A stretch of 7,344 nucleotides of DNA from Desulfobacteraceae bacterium (GTDB lineage Bacteria > Desulfobacterota > DSM-4660 > Desulfatiglandales > Desulfatiglandaceae): NCBI GenBank assembly GCA_013203065.1, contig JABMQV010000500.1, positions 1 to 7,344 on the forward strand. Reading direction: 5' to 3'. The position numbers were made by a program, and so were the translations under genes. The notes beneath the pieces were generated by a model that had not been told where the DNA came from, made no database searches, and worked only from the letters and a program-made list of their open reading frames with translations. Shown here piece by piece: positions 1-6,100 of this stretch (its first letter is position 1; the number at the start of each line of letters is the position of its first letter).

Positions 1-412
1 CTTTCAATGCCGTGACATCCGCGACGATTCCGGCCCTAAACAGGTTGAGATGAATGTATGCCACCAGTTGTTTGAGATACCCGTCCTCCTCGCAAAGGAT
101 CGATTTATAGCGGTTTTGGAAAAGATGTCCGTATCGGCGATGCCGTCGGTTGAACCTCACCGCATAGCCGGTTAGAAGTCGGCGCATAATCGATGCGATC
201 GGAACGGTTCCAGTGCGAAGAAGCAGATGCACGTGATGGGTCATCAGCGCCCACGCGTAACAGGGCGTAACCATCTCCTGAAGCAGCTTGGAGAGCCGTT
301 CAAGAAAATCCTCCCGGTCTTTATCATCCTCAAAAATCCCCCTCTGTTCGATTCCTCGGATGAGGATATGGTGCAGAGCGCCGGGTGCATCAATGCGGGC
401 TTGACGGGGCAT
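1..412 (-). CDS. REP-associated tyrosine transposase (RAYT, Y1_Tnp/IS200-like family), partial
   Basis: Reading leftward from the ATG at 412-410 gives 137 stop-free codons that run off the left edge, so the C-terminus is missing. The protein begins MPRQARIDAPGALHHILIRG, the usual opening of RAYT-type single-strand DNA transposases. The HUH-type metal-binding pair is H60-V-H62 within MTHHVHLLLRTGTVP. The block around residues 89-102 (NRRHRRYGHLFQNR) and the catalytic-tyrosine helix around Y119 (VAYIHLN) follow in family order. Family members nick and join single-stranded DNA at palindromic REP-like sequences and are usually single-copy chromosomal genes. One oddity is that the common YIHLNP motif reads YIHLNL here. 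No REP palindrome or IS end is visible in the window, so whether the element is mobile cannot be judged. The gene has ordinary GC content, unlike the AT-rich genes to its right. Family assignment is firm; activity is unknown. Confidence 0.9.
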   Translation of the reverse strand, partial: MPRQARIDAPGALHHILIRGIEQRGIFEDDKDREDFLERLSKLLQEMVTPCYAWALMTHHVHLLLRTGTVPIASIMRRLLTGYAVRFNRRHRRYGHLFQNRYKSILCEEDGYLKQLVAYIHLNLFRAGIVADVTALK

Positions 413-418
413 GCGTTT

Positions 419-447
419 CAAATACCGCTTTCGTCCCTACTTGTCAA
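419..447 (-). promoter_or_regulatory. Candidate promoter for the RAYT gene
   Basis: On the minus strand a perfect TTGACA (447-442) is followed after 17 bp by TATTTG (424-419), which matches only three of six positions of a -10 box. The predicted transcript would start almost at the ATG at 412, so it would be leaderless or nearly so, which weakens the call. Read-through from the radical SAM gene 61 bp upstream on the same strand is an alternative source of transcription. Confidence 0.25.
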
Positions 448-472
448 CAAAGAAACAACGTCCCCTTATTGA

Positions 473-1504
473 TTAATAATATTGCCTGTGGCAGCATCTG
501 AAACACAAAAAGCTCTCGAATTCACCTTTTCTAACCCTGTCTCTAAATCCTTTTGCTTTATCGCTATTGACAATGGTTTTCAGAGAATCATTCTCAAGTG
601 ATCCATAAAACTCGTTGCACATTTTGACATCCCCATTTGGAAGTATCCGTACAGATAACCAGGGAAGAATACATGTGTTATTAAATTGATAGTTTTTATT
701 GATGTAGTATCCACTTACATCTTCCTTCCTGATTCGTGGAAAAAAATTGCACCTGACCGGTAGCTTATTGTTTTTTACATAATCAATAAAGTCAACTATC
801 GCGTTCAATTTTTTTTCATCCGTGATTAAATGGGGCTTATGCGCATCCATTTCATATGTCGAAAACACCAAATGTTGAAATGTAATGCTATTTACTGGTA
901 AAGATGAAAATGTTTCAAGAATTTCCATTAGCCTTAAGCTATTTTGGTTGTTGATTACACAATTGAGTGCAATCAGCGGTCTGCCTTTATCTTGTCTTAT
1001 TTTTTCTTCTACAATGGCTTGTAGTCCATCAATCACTATTTCAAAAGAACCTGCGGTACCCGTAATTTTGTCATGCTCATGCTTTGTGCCATGAATCGAA
1101 AGATTTAAGGCACTACACCTGTTATCTACTAAGTTTTTTGTATGTTTTTTTAGTCCTAACCCATTCGTTGTCATCGTCCACCTGAGACTCTTTTGATTAC
1201 ATAGCTCCATCATTTCAACGACATTTGGGTATACCAATGGTTCTCCTAACCCAGAGAAATGTAGTCGAGGTTTGATCATCATTTCTGCACATTCATTGAT
1301 GACTCGCTCCAGCATAGAAATATCCATTGTCAATCGTGGTGTCTTATTGCTTCTTCCACCTGAGCACATAATGCAATCATAATTGCATGCATCCGTTGGA
1401 TAAATAACAATGCTGGGCAAAATACTCATCCGGGGACTAATTCGTAAGAAGTTTAAAACTCCTGAATTAGCAAACCGAAGATAACTTTTCATGTCAAACT
1501 TCAT
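473..1504 (-). CDS. Radical SAM protein with twitch/SPASM-like C-terminal cysteines, substrate unknown
   Basis: Starting at ATG 1504 the protein has 343 residues. An ATG at 1549 would add 15, but 1504 has a GGGGGA ribosome site five bases upstream and 1549 has none visible. The radical SAM cluster motif CNYDCIMC (C-x3-C-x2-C) lies at residues 40-47. A GGE-like SAM-binding segment (SGLGEPL) follows near residue 84, then TTNGLGL near 113. At the C-terminus, cysteines in CILPW (about 278), VKMCNEFYG (about 296) and CFRCC (about 334-338) fit an auxiliary iron-sulfur cluster like that of twitch/SPASM proteins. Such enzymes use SAM-derived radicals to modify peptides, sugars or other small molecules; which applies here cannot be read. 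It is the downstream partner of a methyltransferase gene 87 bp away on the same strand. Both genes are AT-rich compared with the flanks, which suggests horizontal transfer. Fold confidence is high; no function is assigned. Confidence 0.9.
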   Translation of the reverse strand: MKFDMKSYLRFANSGVLNFLRISPRMSILPSIVIYPTDACNYDCIMCSGGRSNKTPRLTMDISMLERVINECAEMMIKPRLHFSGLGEPLVYPNVVEMMELCNQKSLRWTMTTNGLGLKKHTKNLVDNRCSALNLSIHGTKHEHDKITGTAGSFEIVIDGLQAIVEEKIRQDKGRPLIALNCVINNQNSLRLMEILETFSSLPVNSITFQHLVFSTYEMDAHKPHLITDEKKLNAIVDFIDYVKNNKLPVRCNFFPRIRKEDVSGYYINKNYQFNNTCILPWLSVRILPNGDVKMCNEFYGSLENDSLKTIVNSDKAKGFRDRVRKGEFESFLCFRCCHRQYY

Positions 1505-1525
1505 ATAAATCCCCCACCGATTTAT
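1505..1525 (-). promoter_or_regulatory. Small hairpin over the radical SAM ribosome site
   Basis: In the mRNA sense, ATAAATC (1525-1519) pairs perfectly with GATTTAT (1511-1505) across a seven-base loop GGTGGGG, and the right arm ends immediately before the ATG at 1504. The Shine-Dalgarno run GGGGGA (1515-1510) sits partly in the loop and partly in the stem. This could tune translation of the second gene relative to the methyltransferase. The stem is mostly A-U and therefore weak, so a chance pairing is possible. The ribosome site itself is clear and decides the start codon. Confidence 0.35.
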
Positions 1526-1530
1526 GAATC

Positions 1531-1553
1531 GCAGAACATTGCAGGACATTGCA
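1531..1553. repeat. Tandem 10-bp repeat, 2.3 copies
   Basis: GCAGAACATT is followed directly by GCAGGACATT and then GCA, a 10-bp unit with one mismatch. It lies in the gap between the methyltransferase and radical SAM genes and covers the rejected upstream ATG at 1549. It may simply be slippage in spacer DNA. A role as a protein-binding site is possible but unsupported. Confidence 0.6.
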
Positions 1554-1591
1554 CTTATATGAGACTAGGAGAAAGCAGGAAATGATTTATG

Positions 1592-2293
1592 CTATTTTTC
1601 GGCTTTCATATTTAGACTAATACCTTCCCCAAATGGATCAAAGCCGGCAAGACTGCCGTCGTTAATGTCTTGATTTGTAAAGTGAGGACGTAACGGGTAC
1701 TCTTCAATATTCAAGAAACCTGCAGATTCTAGCTCTTTCTTCAAGTACCCCGGCCAGAAAAATGATTTGTGAAAATTATATTTATGATTCTGACCTCCTC
1801 CGATGATCCCTTGAAGTAGAGCCAATCCTTCATCAGTGAGATTTGGACGATTAATTATATTCGTTATTTTCTGAATATCCGGTACCGATATCCTCAGAAT
1901 CCCGGTTTTTTTCAGAATTTGATAGAATTGTTCCAGATAAGAGGGTAACAACTTCCAAGATACATGTTCCAGTGCATGACAGATATAGATTTCGGAAATC
2001 GAATTTTCCGGAAAGTAATTATATAACTTATCAAAAGAACAGGTGAAATCAGTTGATGGTAAGTTAGCAGCATCTATGTTTATAAAACCTTTGATTCGTG
2101 CCGAGCCCGAACCCAAATGGAGGCTATCACTAACTTTTAAGAGATTTTTTGCCTTAATCCTCTTGAAAAAGCGATAATTCAGTTTGCTCTTTCTTGGCTT
2201 AGATAACTCGAATTTGATCCTCGCAAATATCTTTGCCGTACCATGATCTCCTTTCAAAGTGCTAAGCAATAATTTGAAATTCTCTGTTTTCAT
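1592..2293 (-). CDS. Class I SAM-dependent methyltransferase (Methyltransf_11-like)
   Basis: This is a 233-residue protein. The SAM-binding glycine motif is LHLGSG at residues 58-63, followed by NIDA at 72-75 with the acidic residue that normally contacts the SAM ribose. CHALEHVSW (105-113) and LRISVPD (133-139) match the central strands of the Rossmann fold in the type-11 family. The first 50 residues are Lys/Arg-rich and not recognisable, and the last 70 (GGGQNHKYNFHKSFFWPGYL onward) resemble the C-terminal cap of methyltransferases often found in surface-polysaccharide clusters. No glycosyltransferase is in view, so a glycan role is only a suggestion. The gene is first in a probable two-gene operon with the radical SAM gene. 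No Shine-Dalgarno sequence is visible before the ATG. Base composition is AT-rich, unlike the genes further right. The acceptor substrate is unknown. Confidence 0.85.
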   Translation of the reverse strand: MKTENFKLLLSTLKGDHGTAKIFARIKFELSKPRKSKLNYRFFKRIKAKNLLKVSDSLHLGSGSARIKGFINIDAANLPSTDFTCSFDKLYNYFPENSISEIYICHALEHVSWKLLPSYLEQFYQILKKTGILRISVPDIQKITNIINRPNLTDEGLALLQGIIGGGQNHKYNFHKSFFWPGYLKKELESAGFLNIEEYPLRPHFTNQDINDGSLAGFDPFGEGISLNMKAEK

Positions 2294-2480
2294 ATTATTA
2301 ATGGAAGTTCGTAAATTATAAAATTTGTTCCTGTGCCAAGCTATGATTTATAAAAATAGAAATATGGATTGACGGAAATGCTGTGGATAGAACACAAAAT
2401 ATAGCATTGGAAAGCGATGAATGGATAACGTTATTAGAATTCGTCAATCATCTTTTTCCTGATAAGAACTTCCTTTTTGT
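2294..2480 (-). other. AT-rich 5' leader of the methyltransferase/radical SAM operon
   Basis: This stretch, read leftward, would be a transcribed leader of about 187 nt if the promoter at 2515-2487 is used. It holds no gene of normal size. An 8-bp inverted pair (CGTCAATC at 2442-2449 with GATTGACG at 2367-2374) could fold across a 67-nt loop. A TATAAT-like box on the minus strand (2320-2315) close to the methyltransferase ATG could be a second promoter but lacks a fitting -35. No known riboswitch was recognised. Confidence 0.4.
2434..2451 (-). other. Possible five-codon leader ORF (MIDEF) in the operon leader
   Basis: Read leftward from 2451, ATG ATT GAC GAA TTC TAA forms a minimal ORF preceded by AGGAAAAAG, a credible ribosome site. 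A second short frame (2407-2348, 19 codons, MLYFVFYPQHF...) follows without a ribosome site. Tiny ORFs arise easily by chance, so this is recorded only because it lies just downstream of a strong promoter and has a ribosome site of its own. Confidence 0.2.
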
Positions 2481-2486
2481 GTGGGG

Positions 2487-2515
2487 AGTATAAGGAAATT
2501 GGTCTTGTGTGTCAA
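2487..2515 (-). promoter_or_regulatory. Near-consensus sigma70-type promoter driving the methyltransferase/radical SAM operon
   Basis: On the minus strand TTGACA (2515-2510, a perfect -35) is separated by exactly 17 bp from TATACT (2492-2487, five of six matches to the -10 box). Transcription would start near 2480 and proceed leftward into the methyltransferase gene. The strength of the match, its orientation and its position at the right margin of the AT-rich islet suggest the islet carries its own promoter. AT-rich DNA raises the chance of false matches, but an 11/12 hit with ideal spacing is uncommon. Confidence 0.6.
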
Positions 2516-2538
2516 ACTGAATTCAACCTCATGATGTT

Positions 2539-3393
2539 GTGGGGGCAACTCGTTGGCTCAAATTGAGGGCTGGGGTCAGGGAAGGGTGCAGATGCCAGGA
2601 CGGTGGCAGAGGGGGAAACCGGGATGTGAAAATTCTGTTTCAGGTGCTCTCAGGGATGGTACACAATCCCAACGTGGGCGAGGTTGTTTTGATCGGTCTC
2701 GGCTGTGAGCGGGCAAACACAAACGGGTTGTTTCCCATGATCGGGGACGCTGGCAAACCCATTGAGATCCTGAATGTGCAGACAAGCGGCGGTTCCCTGG
2801 AAACGGCCAAAAAGGGGGCTGCCGCTGCCCGCACGATTTTGGCGGAAATCAGCCAACAACCACGCGTATCCTTGCCCTGGGAAAACCTTCTGGTCTCCAT
2901 GGAATGCGGAGGTTCTGATGCCATGTCGGGGGTGACGGCCAATGTGGCGTTGGGTGCTGTCTCTGACTGGCTCGTTGGGAAAGGCGCCACCGTCATTTTC
3001 GGCGAAAACACGGAGATGATCGGAACGGCGCATGTGCTGACCCGCAGGGCAAAAAATGAACAGGTGGCACGCCAGATTGAAGAGATGGTCGATCGGGCAC
3101 AAAGGAGGGCTGAAGAGATCCAAGGGGATCTGGGAGCCAGGGTCATTTCTCCGGGTAATATGGATGGAGGCATGAGCGCCATTGCTGAAAAATCCATGGG
3201 CTGTATCGCCAAAGGGGGTACCACAACCATCAACCAGGTGATCGACTATGGTGAAATTCCGACAGAAGCAGGTCTGATTCTGCAGGATGGACCCGGCTAC
3301 GACGCCGATTCCCTCGCCGGCTTGGCTGCCAGCGGTTCCCAGTTAATCTTTTTCTCTACACTGAAAGCCCCTTCCATCCCAAGAGACTCGTGA
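2539..3393 (+). pseudogene. UxaA/GarD-family (altronate/galactarate dehydratase-like) gene remnant, truncated at both ends
   Basis: The frame is open from just after a TGA at 2518, with a GTG at 2539. The first 15-35 codons do not resemble the family. Homology becomes clear at HNPNVGEVVLIGLGCE (residues 42-57) and continues through MECGGSDAMSGVTANVALG (121-139), SPGNMDGG (204-211), AKGGTT (224-229) and DGPGYDADS (250-258). Intact sugar-acid dehydratases of this family dehydrate altronate, galactarate or related acids. Their large domain starts well before the HPNV block and continues about 100 residues past LIFFST. Here the frame leaves the family at about residue 273 and stops at 284, and no continuation is seen downstream in the sequence before iorA. 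The start and end of the catalytic domain are therefore missing and the product is unlikely to work. The left break coincides with the edge of the AT-rich islet. A divergent short family member is an alternative but less likely. Confidence 0.7.
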
Positions 3394-3427
3394 GAAATCA
3401 TAAATCTCCTGCCTTCCCGTTTTGTTG

Positions 3428-3455
3428 TTGTCACGCTTTAGCTTATTGTGATAAA
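3428..3455 (+). promoter_or_regulatory. Candidate promoter for iorAB
   Basis: TTGTCA (3428-3433, five of six matches) and GATAAA (3450-3455, four of six) are 16 bp apart. The start of transcription would be near 3462, leaving about 60 nt before the iorA ATG. The -10 overlaps the FNR/CRP-like palindrome, so a factor bound there would block this promoter. Alternatively the factor activates a weaker downstream promoter. Confidence 0.35.
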
Positions 3456-3462
3456 AATCAAT
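3447..3462. promoter_or_regulatory. FNR/CRP-type operator upstream of iorAB
   Basis: GTGAT-AAAA-ATCAA (3448-3461) matches nine of ten defined positions of the FNR-type consensus TTGAT-N4-ATCAA. The same bases also read as TGTGA-N6-TCAAT, a good CRP-like site. It lies 61 bp before the iorA ATG, in the only non-coding DNA ahead of the operon. A regulator of the CRP/FNR superfamily sensing redox state or a small ligand would suit a ferredoxin-reducing enzyme. Which factor binds, and whether it activates or represses, cannot be told from the sequence. Confidence 0.45.
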
Positions 3463-3522
3463 GGCTTTTTGGTGGTGGGTAACCCTTTTAACAGTAATCG
3501 TTCAAAAAGAGAGCGTGGTATT

Positions 3523-5469
3523 ATGACAAAATTATACTGGAATCTGGATCAACCGGGAAAGAGATGTATGCTCTCGGGTAACGAGGCAGCGGCAAGGGGG
3601 GCGCTTGAGTCGGGCGTTCAGGTGATCACTTCCTACCCCGGTTCACCCTCGGTACAGATCCTTGAATGTCTGGCTGCCGTGGGTCATGAGCGCGGCATCT
3701 ATGCGGAATGGTCCATCAACGAGAAGGTCGCGTTGGAAATAGCCGCCGCAGGGTCTTTTTCGGGCATAAGGGCGCTTTCTGTGATGAAGGCAGACGGTCT
3801 GAACGTGGCCTTGGATTTTTTGACCACACTCCATCTCTCGGGCATCGACGGCGGAATGGTAATCGTTGTTTCCGATGACCCCGGCGCCCATTCAAGCGTG
3901 AAGGAAGAAGATTCGCGTTATCTGGCTCCGCCGGCCCACGTCCCCCTATTGGAACCGACAGGACCCCAAGAGACCAAAGACATTCTGATCTGGGCCTTTG
4001 ATCTTTCGGAGAAGGTGGGGCTTCCCGTCATTGTGAGGCTGACGACCCGTATCTGCCATGCCCGTGCAACCGTGACATTGGGTCGCATCAGAATTGGCAA
4101 ACGTTCCCCCAAGTTTCCTGTTGAGACCGGTTTTATAACAGCCGGCCGATTTCACCCGGATGCCCATAAGAAACTCGATTTGGTTCAGGACCAGTTTGAG
4201 GCCAGCCCCTTTAACCTTTATACAGGGGCCGAAGAACCGGAATTGATCATTTTTACGAGCGGGGTCAGCCATTCCTACGCACTGGAGGCCGTGGAGCGGC
4301 TGGGTGTGGGGGAAAGGATCGGCGTCTTCAAAACAGGCACGGTCTGGCCTTTACCCGAGGGATTGGTGCTCAAGGTTCTGAAACGGTCAGACCGGGTGGT
4401 TTTCTTTGAGGAGATCGAGCCCTTTCTGGAGGATCAGACAAAAATTCTGGCAGCGCAGCACTGGGAGGAGGTTGGTCCGCTCACCTTTCTGGGAAAACGA
4501 TCCGGTGATGTCCCCTGGGTCAAAAAATCCAGGGGTATGGGTGAAATGGACCCTGATATCACCACCCAGGCCCTTGCCAATGCCCTTGACATACCCTTCG
4601 AGCCGGGAGCAGTCCGCATAAAAGAGGAAATCAAACGTCTTCCGGAAATGGATCTGCCCCTGAGGTTTCCCACCCTCTGTCCGGGGTGCCCCCATCGGGC
4701 CTCTTATTGGGCCATCAAGACCGCGTTGGAACTGGACGGCAGAGAGGGAGTCGCCCTGGGAGATATCGGGTGCTACGCCCTGGGTGTGCTGCCTACAGGA
4801 TATGGGACTATCCGTACGGTTCATTCCATGGGTTCCGGCCTTGGAATTGCCAGTGGTTTGGGGAAGCTTAAGGAGATGGGATTTGATCAGCCTGCCATAG
4901 CAGTCATCGGGGACTCCACCTTTTACCACGCCGGGATCCCCCCCCTCATCAACGCAAAAAACACCCATTCCCAGTGCCTATGCATTATCTTGGATAATGA
5001 CACGACGGCCATGACAGGGCATCAACCACATCCGGGAAGCGGCCTCACAGCAATGGGTGAGGCAACTCCTCCCGTTCCGGTGGCAGAATTGGTGAGAGGC
5101 CTGGATATACCGCTGACCATTGGAGATCCCTATCAGGTCGAGGAAATCATTCAAACAATTCTTGGATTGCTTGGAAAAGGGGGGCCCCAGGTTCTTCTGC
5201 TCCAGAGAGAATGTGCCCTGAAGGCGGGGAGGGAACAGGAGTTTCCCCGAGTGTATGTAGATCAGGAACGGTGTCTGGGCGATGCGTGCGGGTGTTCCCG
5301 GCTTTGCGGTCGTGTGTTTTCCTGCCCGGCCAACATCTGGGATGAGGAGGCGGGTAAGGCCATGATTGACGATGTGCTTTGTATGGGGTGCGGGGTGTGC
5401 GCGTCTTTATGCCCGGAGGAGGCCATCGTGGTGGAATCGGAAAGGAGAAAAAATGACCCTGGATTTTGA
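3523..5469 (+). CDS. iorA: Indolepyruvate ferredoxin oxidoreductase, alpha subunit
   Basis: This is a 648-residue TPP- and iron-sulfur-dependent enzyme that decarboxylates aryl 2-oxoacids such as indolepyruvate with CoA, passing electrons to ferredoxin in the cytoplasm. The N-terminal pyrimidine-binding domain shows YPGSP (38-42), EWSINEKVALE (62-72) and DGLNVALD (91-98), then VSDDPGAHSS (116-125). The family motif CPGCPHR is at 386-392. The pyrophosphate-binding half shows GDIGCYALG (413-421), GDSTFYHAG (463-471) and DNDTTAMTGH (491-500). The C-terminal ferredoxin domain has a canonical C-x2-C-x2-C-x3-CP cluster (620-631). It is preceded by an atypically spaced set, C584, C589, C591, C595 and C601-P. 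Where many IorA proteins have SSQNEQD, this one has SSVKEED, which may reflect a different substrate range. The ATG at 3523 is preferred to the GTG at 3448 because homology starts just after it and the GTG lies inside the operator. Length is normal, and iorB follows with overlap. Confidence 0.93.
   Translation: MTKLYWNLDQPGKRCMLSGNEAAARGALESGVQVITSYPGSPSVQILECLAAVGHERGIYAEWSINEKVALEIAAAGSFSGIRALSVMKADGLNVALDFLTTLHLSGIDGGMVIVVSDDPGAHSSVKEEDSRYLAPPAHVPLLEPTGPQETKDILIWAFDLSEKVGLPVIVRLTTRICHARATVTLGRIRIGKRSPKFPVETGFITAGRFHPDAHKKLDLVQDQFEASPFNLYTGAEEPELIIFTSGVSHSYALEAVERLGVGERIGVFKTGTVWPLPEGLVLKVLKRSDRVVFFEEIEPFLEDQTKILAAQHWEEVGPLTFLGKRSGDVPWVKKSRGMGEMDPDITTQALANALDIPFEPGAVRIKEEIKRLPEMDLPLRFPTLCPGCPHRASYWAIKTALELDGREGVALGDIGCYALGVLPTGYGTIRTVHSMGSGLGIASGLGKLKEMGFDQPAIAVIGDSTFYHAGIPPLINAKNTHSQCLCIILDNDTTAMTGHQPHPGSGLTAMGEATPPVPVAELVRGLDIPLTIGDPYQVEEIIQTILGLLGKGGPQVLLLQRECALKAGREQEFPRVYVDQERCLGDACGCSRLCGRVFSCPANIWDEEAGKAMIDDVLCMGCGVCASLCPEEAIVVESERRKNDPGF
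5443..5452 (+). promoter_or_regulatory. Strong ribosome site that fixes the iorB start inside iorA
   Basis: AGGAGA (5443-5448) lies four bases before the ATG at 5453, within the last codons of iorA. It decides against the upstream in-frame ATG at 5366, which would add 29 residues unrelated to the family. Confidence 0.85.
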
Positions 5470-6061
5470 TCCTCTGAATATCATCGTTTCAGGCGTGGGG
5501 GGACAGGGAAATATCCTGGCCTCGGATCTTATTTCCCGTGCCTTTTGCGAGGAAGGGTATTTTGTAAGTGTCGGCGAAACCTATGGGGCCACCCAGCGTG
5601 GCGGCTCGGTGGTCAGTCACATAAGGCTTTCCCGGAGACGTGTCTACGGACCCTTGATTCCTTTCGGGGGGAGCCATGTTATTGTGGGGTTTGAGCCGTT
5701 GGAGGTTTACCGCATCTCCAGAGATTATGGACATGACACCGTGCGGGTGATCATGAACGACCGCCCGTTTTATCCCTTGGATGTGCTCCGACAACAGAAT
5801 GACTATCCGGACATGGAGCAATTGGTTTCCTGTATAAGGCGTCTGGCAGCCGATCTCAAGATAATAAAGGGAACCGATCTCGCCAAGAAGGCGGGACATG
5901 CCCAGGCGCAAAACGTGGTTATGGTAGGGGCATTCGCGGGCGCAAATTGGGTTCCTTTGGAAAAAAAGAGATTTTCAAAGGCCCTGGAGGAAACATTTTC
6001 AGGTGCCAAACTCGAAGTTAACAGGAGGGCCTTTGAGTCGGGCTACCAGGCGGCATTGTAG
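5453..6061 (+). CDS. iorB: Indolepyruvate ferredoxin oxidoreductase, beta subunit
   Basis: This 202-residue protein is the 2-oxoacid:acceptor oxidoreductase gamma-type domain that pairs with IorA and helps bind CoA. The glycine-rich GVGGQGNILAS (14-24) and GETYGATQRGGSVVSH (41-56) are hallmark motifs. NVVMVGAFAG (154-163) and NRRAFESGY (190-198) match the C-terminal helices of the family. Length is normal. The start overlaps the end of iorA by 17 bp, so the two subunits are probably translationally coupled and made in equal amounts. There are 39 bases between its stop and the end of the convergent GGT-family gene, and no clear terminator hairpin was seen there. Confidence 0.93.
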   Translation: MTLDFDPLNIIVSGVGGQGNILASDLISRAFCEEGYFVSVGETYGATQRGGSVVSHIRLSRRRVYGPLIPFGGSHVIVGFEPLEVYRISRDYGHDTVRVIMNDRPFYPLDVLRQQNDYPDMEQLVSCIRRLAADLKIIKGTDLAKKAGHAQAQNVVMVGAFAGANWVPLEKKRFSKALEETFSGAKLEVNRRAFESGYQAAL

Positions 6062-6100
6062 ATTTTCGGTAAACCCTGAACCCGTGAACGCCGCCATTCC

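Noticed and set aside
432..465. Two copies of CGTCCC as transposon ends or target duplications
   Set aside because: They are too short and both lie on the same side of the RAYT gene. No matching copy was found at the right edge of the islet, and no attachment site or IS end was found.
227..472. Plus-strand frame of 81 codons
   Set aside because: It is antisense to the clearly recognisable RAYT gene and resembles nothing known.
2367..2449. 8-bp inverted repeat GATTGACG/CGTCAATC as a terminator or strong hairpin
   Set aside because: The loop is 67 nt and there is no adjoining stable stem, so it is kept only as a note within the leader.
2383..2493. Plus-strand 36-codon frame (GTG start, ending FLFVWGV) in the AT-rich gap, considered as a small protein or peptide precursor
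   Set aside because: It has no ATG and no ribosome site, shows no recognisable family, and lies antisense to the leader downstream of a much stronger minus-strand promoter. It could be a gene remnant, but nothing supports that positively.
2470..2497. TTCCTT/AAGGAA inverted repeat as a terminator or operator
   Set aside because: It is only six base pairs, AT-rich, and has a 16-nt loop with no following T run. It overlaps the promoter -10 by chance at this length.
2640..3233. Long minus-strand frame of 197 codons
   Set aside because: It is a shadow of the UxaA-like sequence on the other strand, whose family motifs are unmistakable.
3448..3522. GTG at 3448 as the iorA start
   Set aside because: The 25 extra residues are not family-like, and the GTG is part of the FNR/CRP-like palindrome. 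The ATG at 3523 fits the family start.
4387..4968. Minus-strand frame of 193 codons
   Set aside because: It is a shadow of iorA, overlapping the CPGCPHR and TPP-binding region.
6062..6100. Shared terminator between iorB and the convergent GGT-family gene
   Set aside because: No stem with a T run was seen on either strand in these 39 bases.
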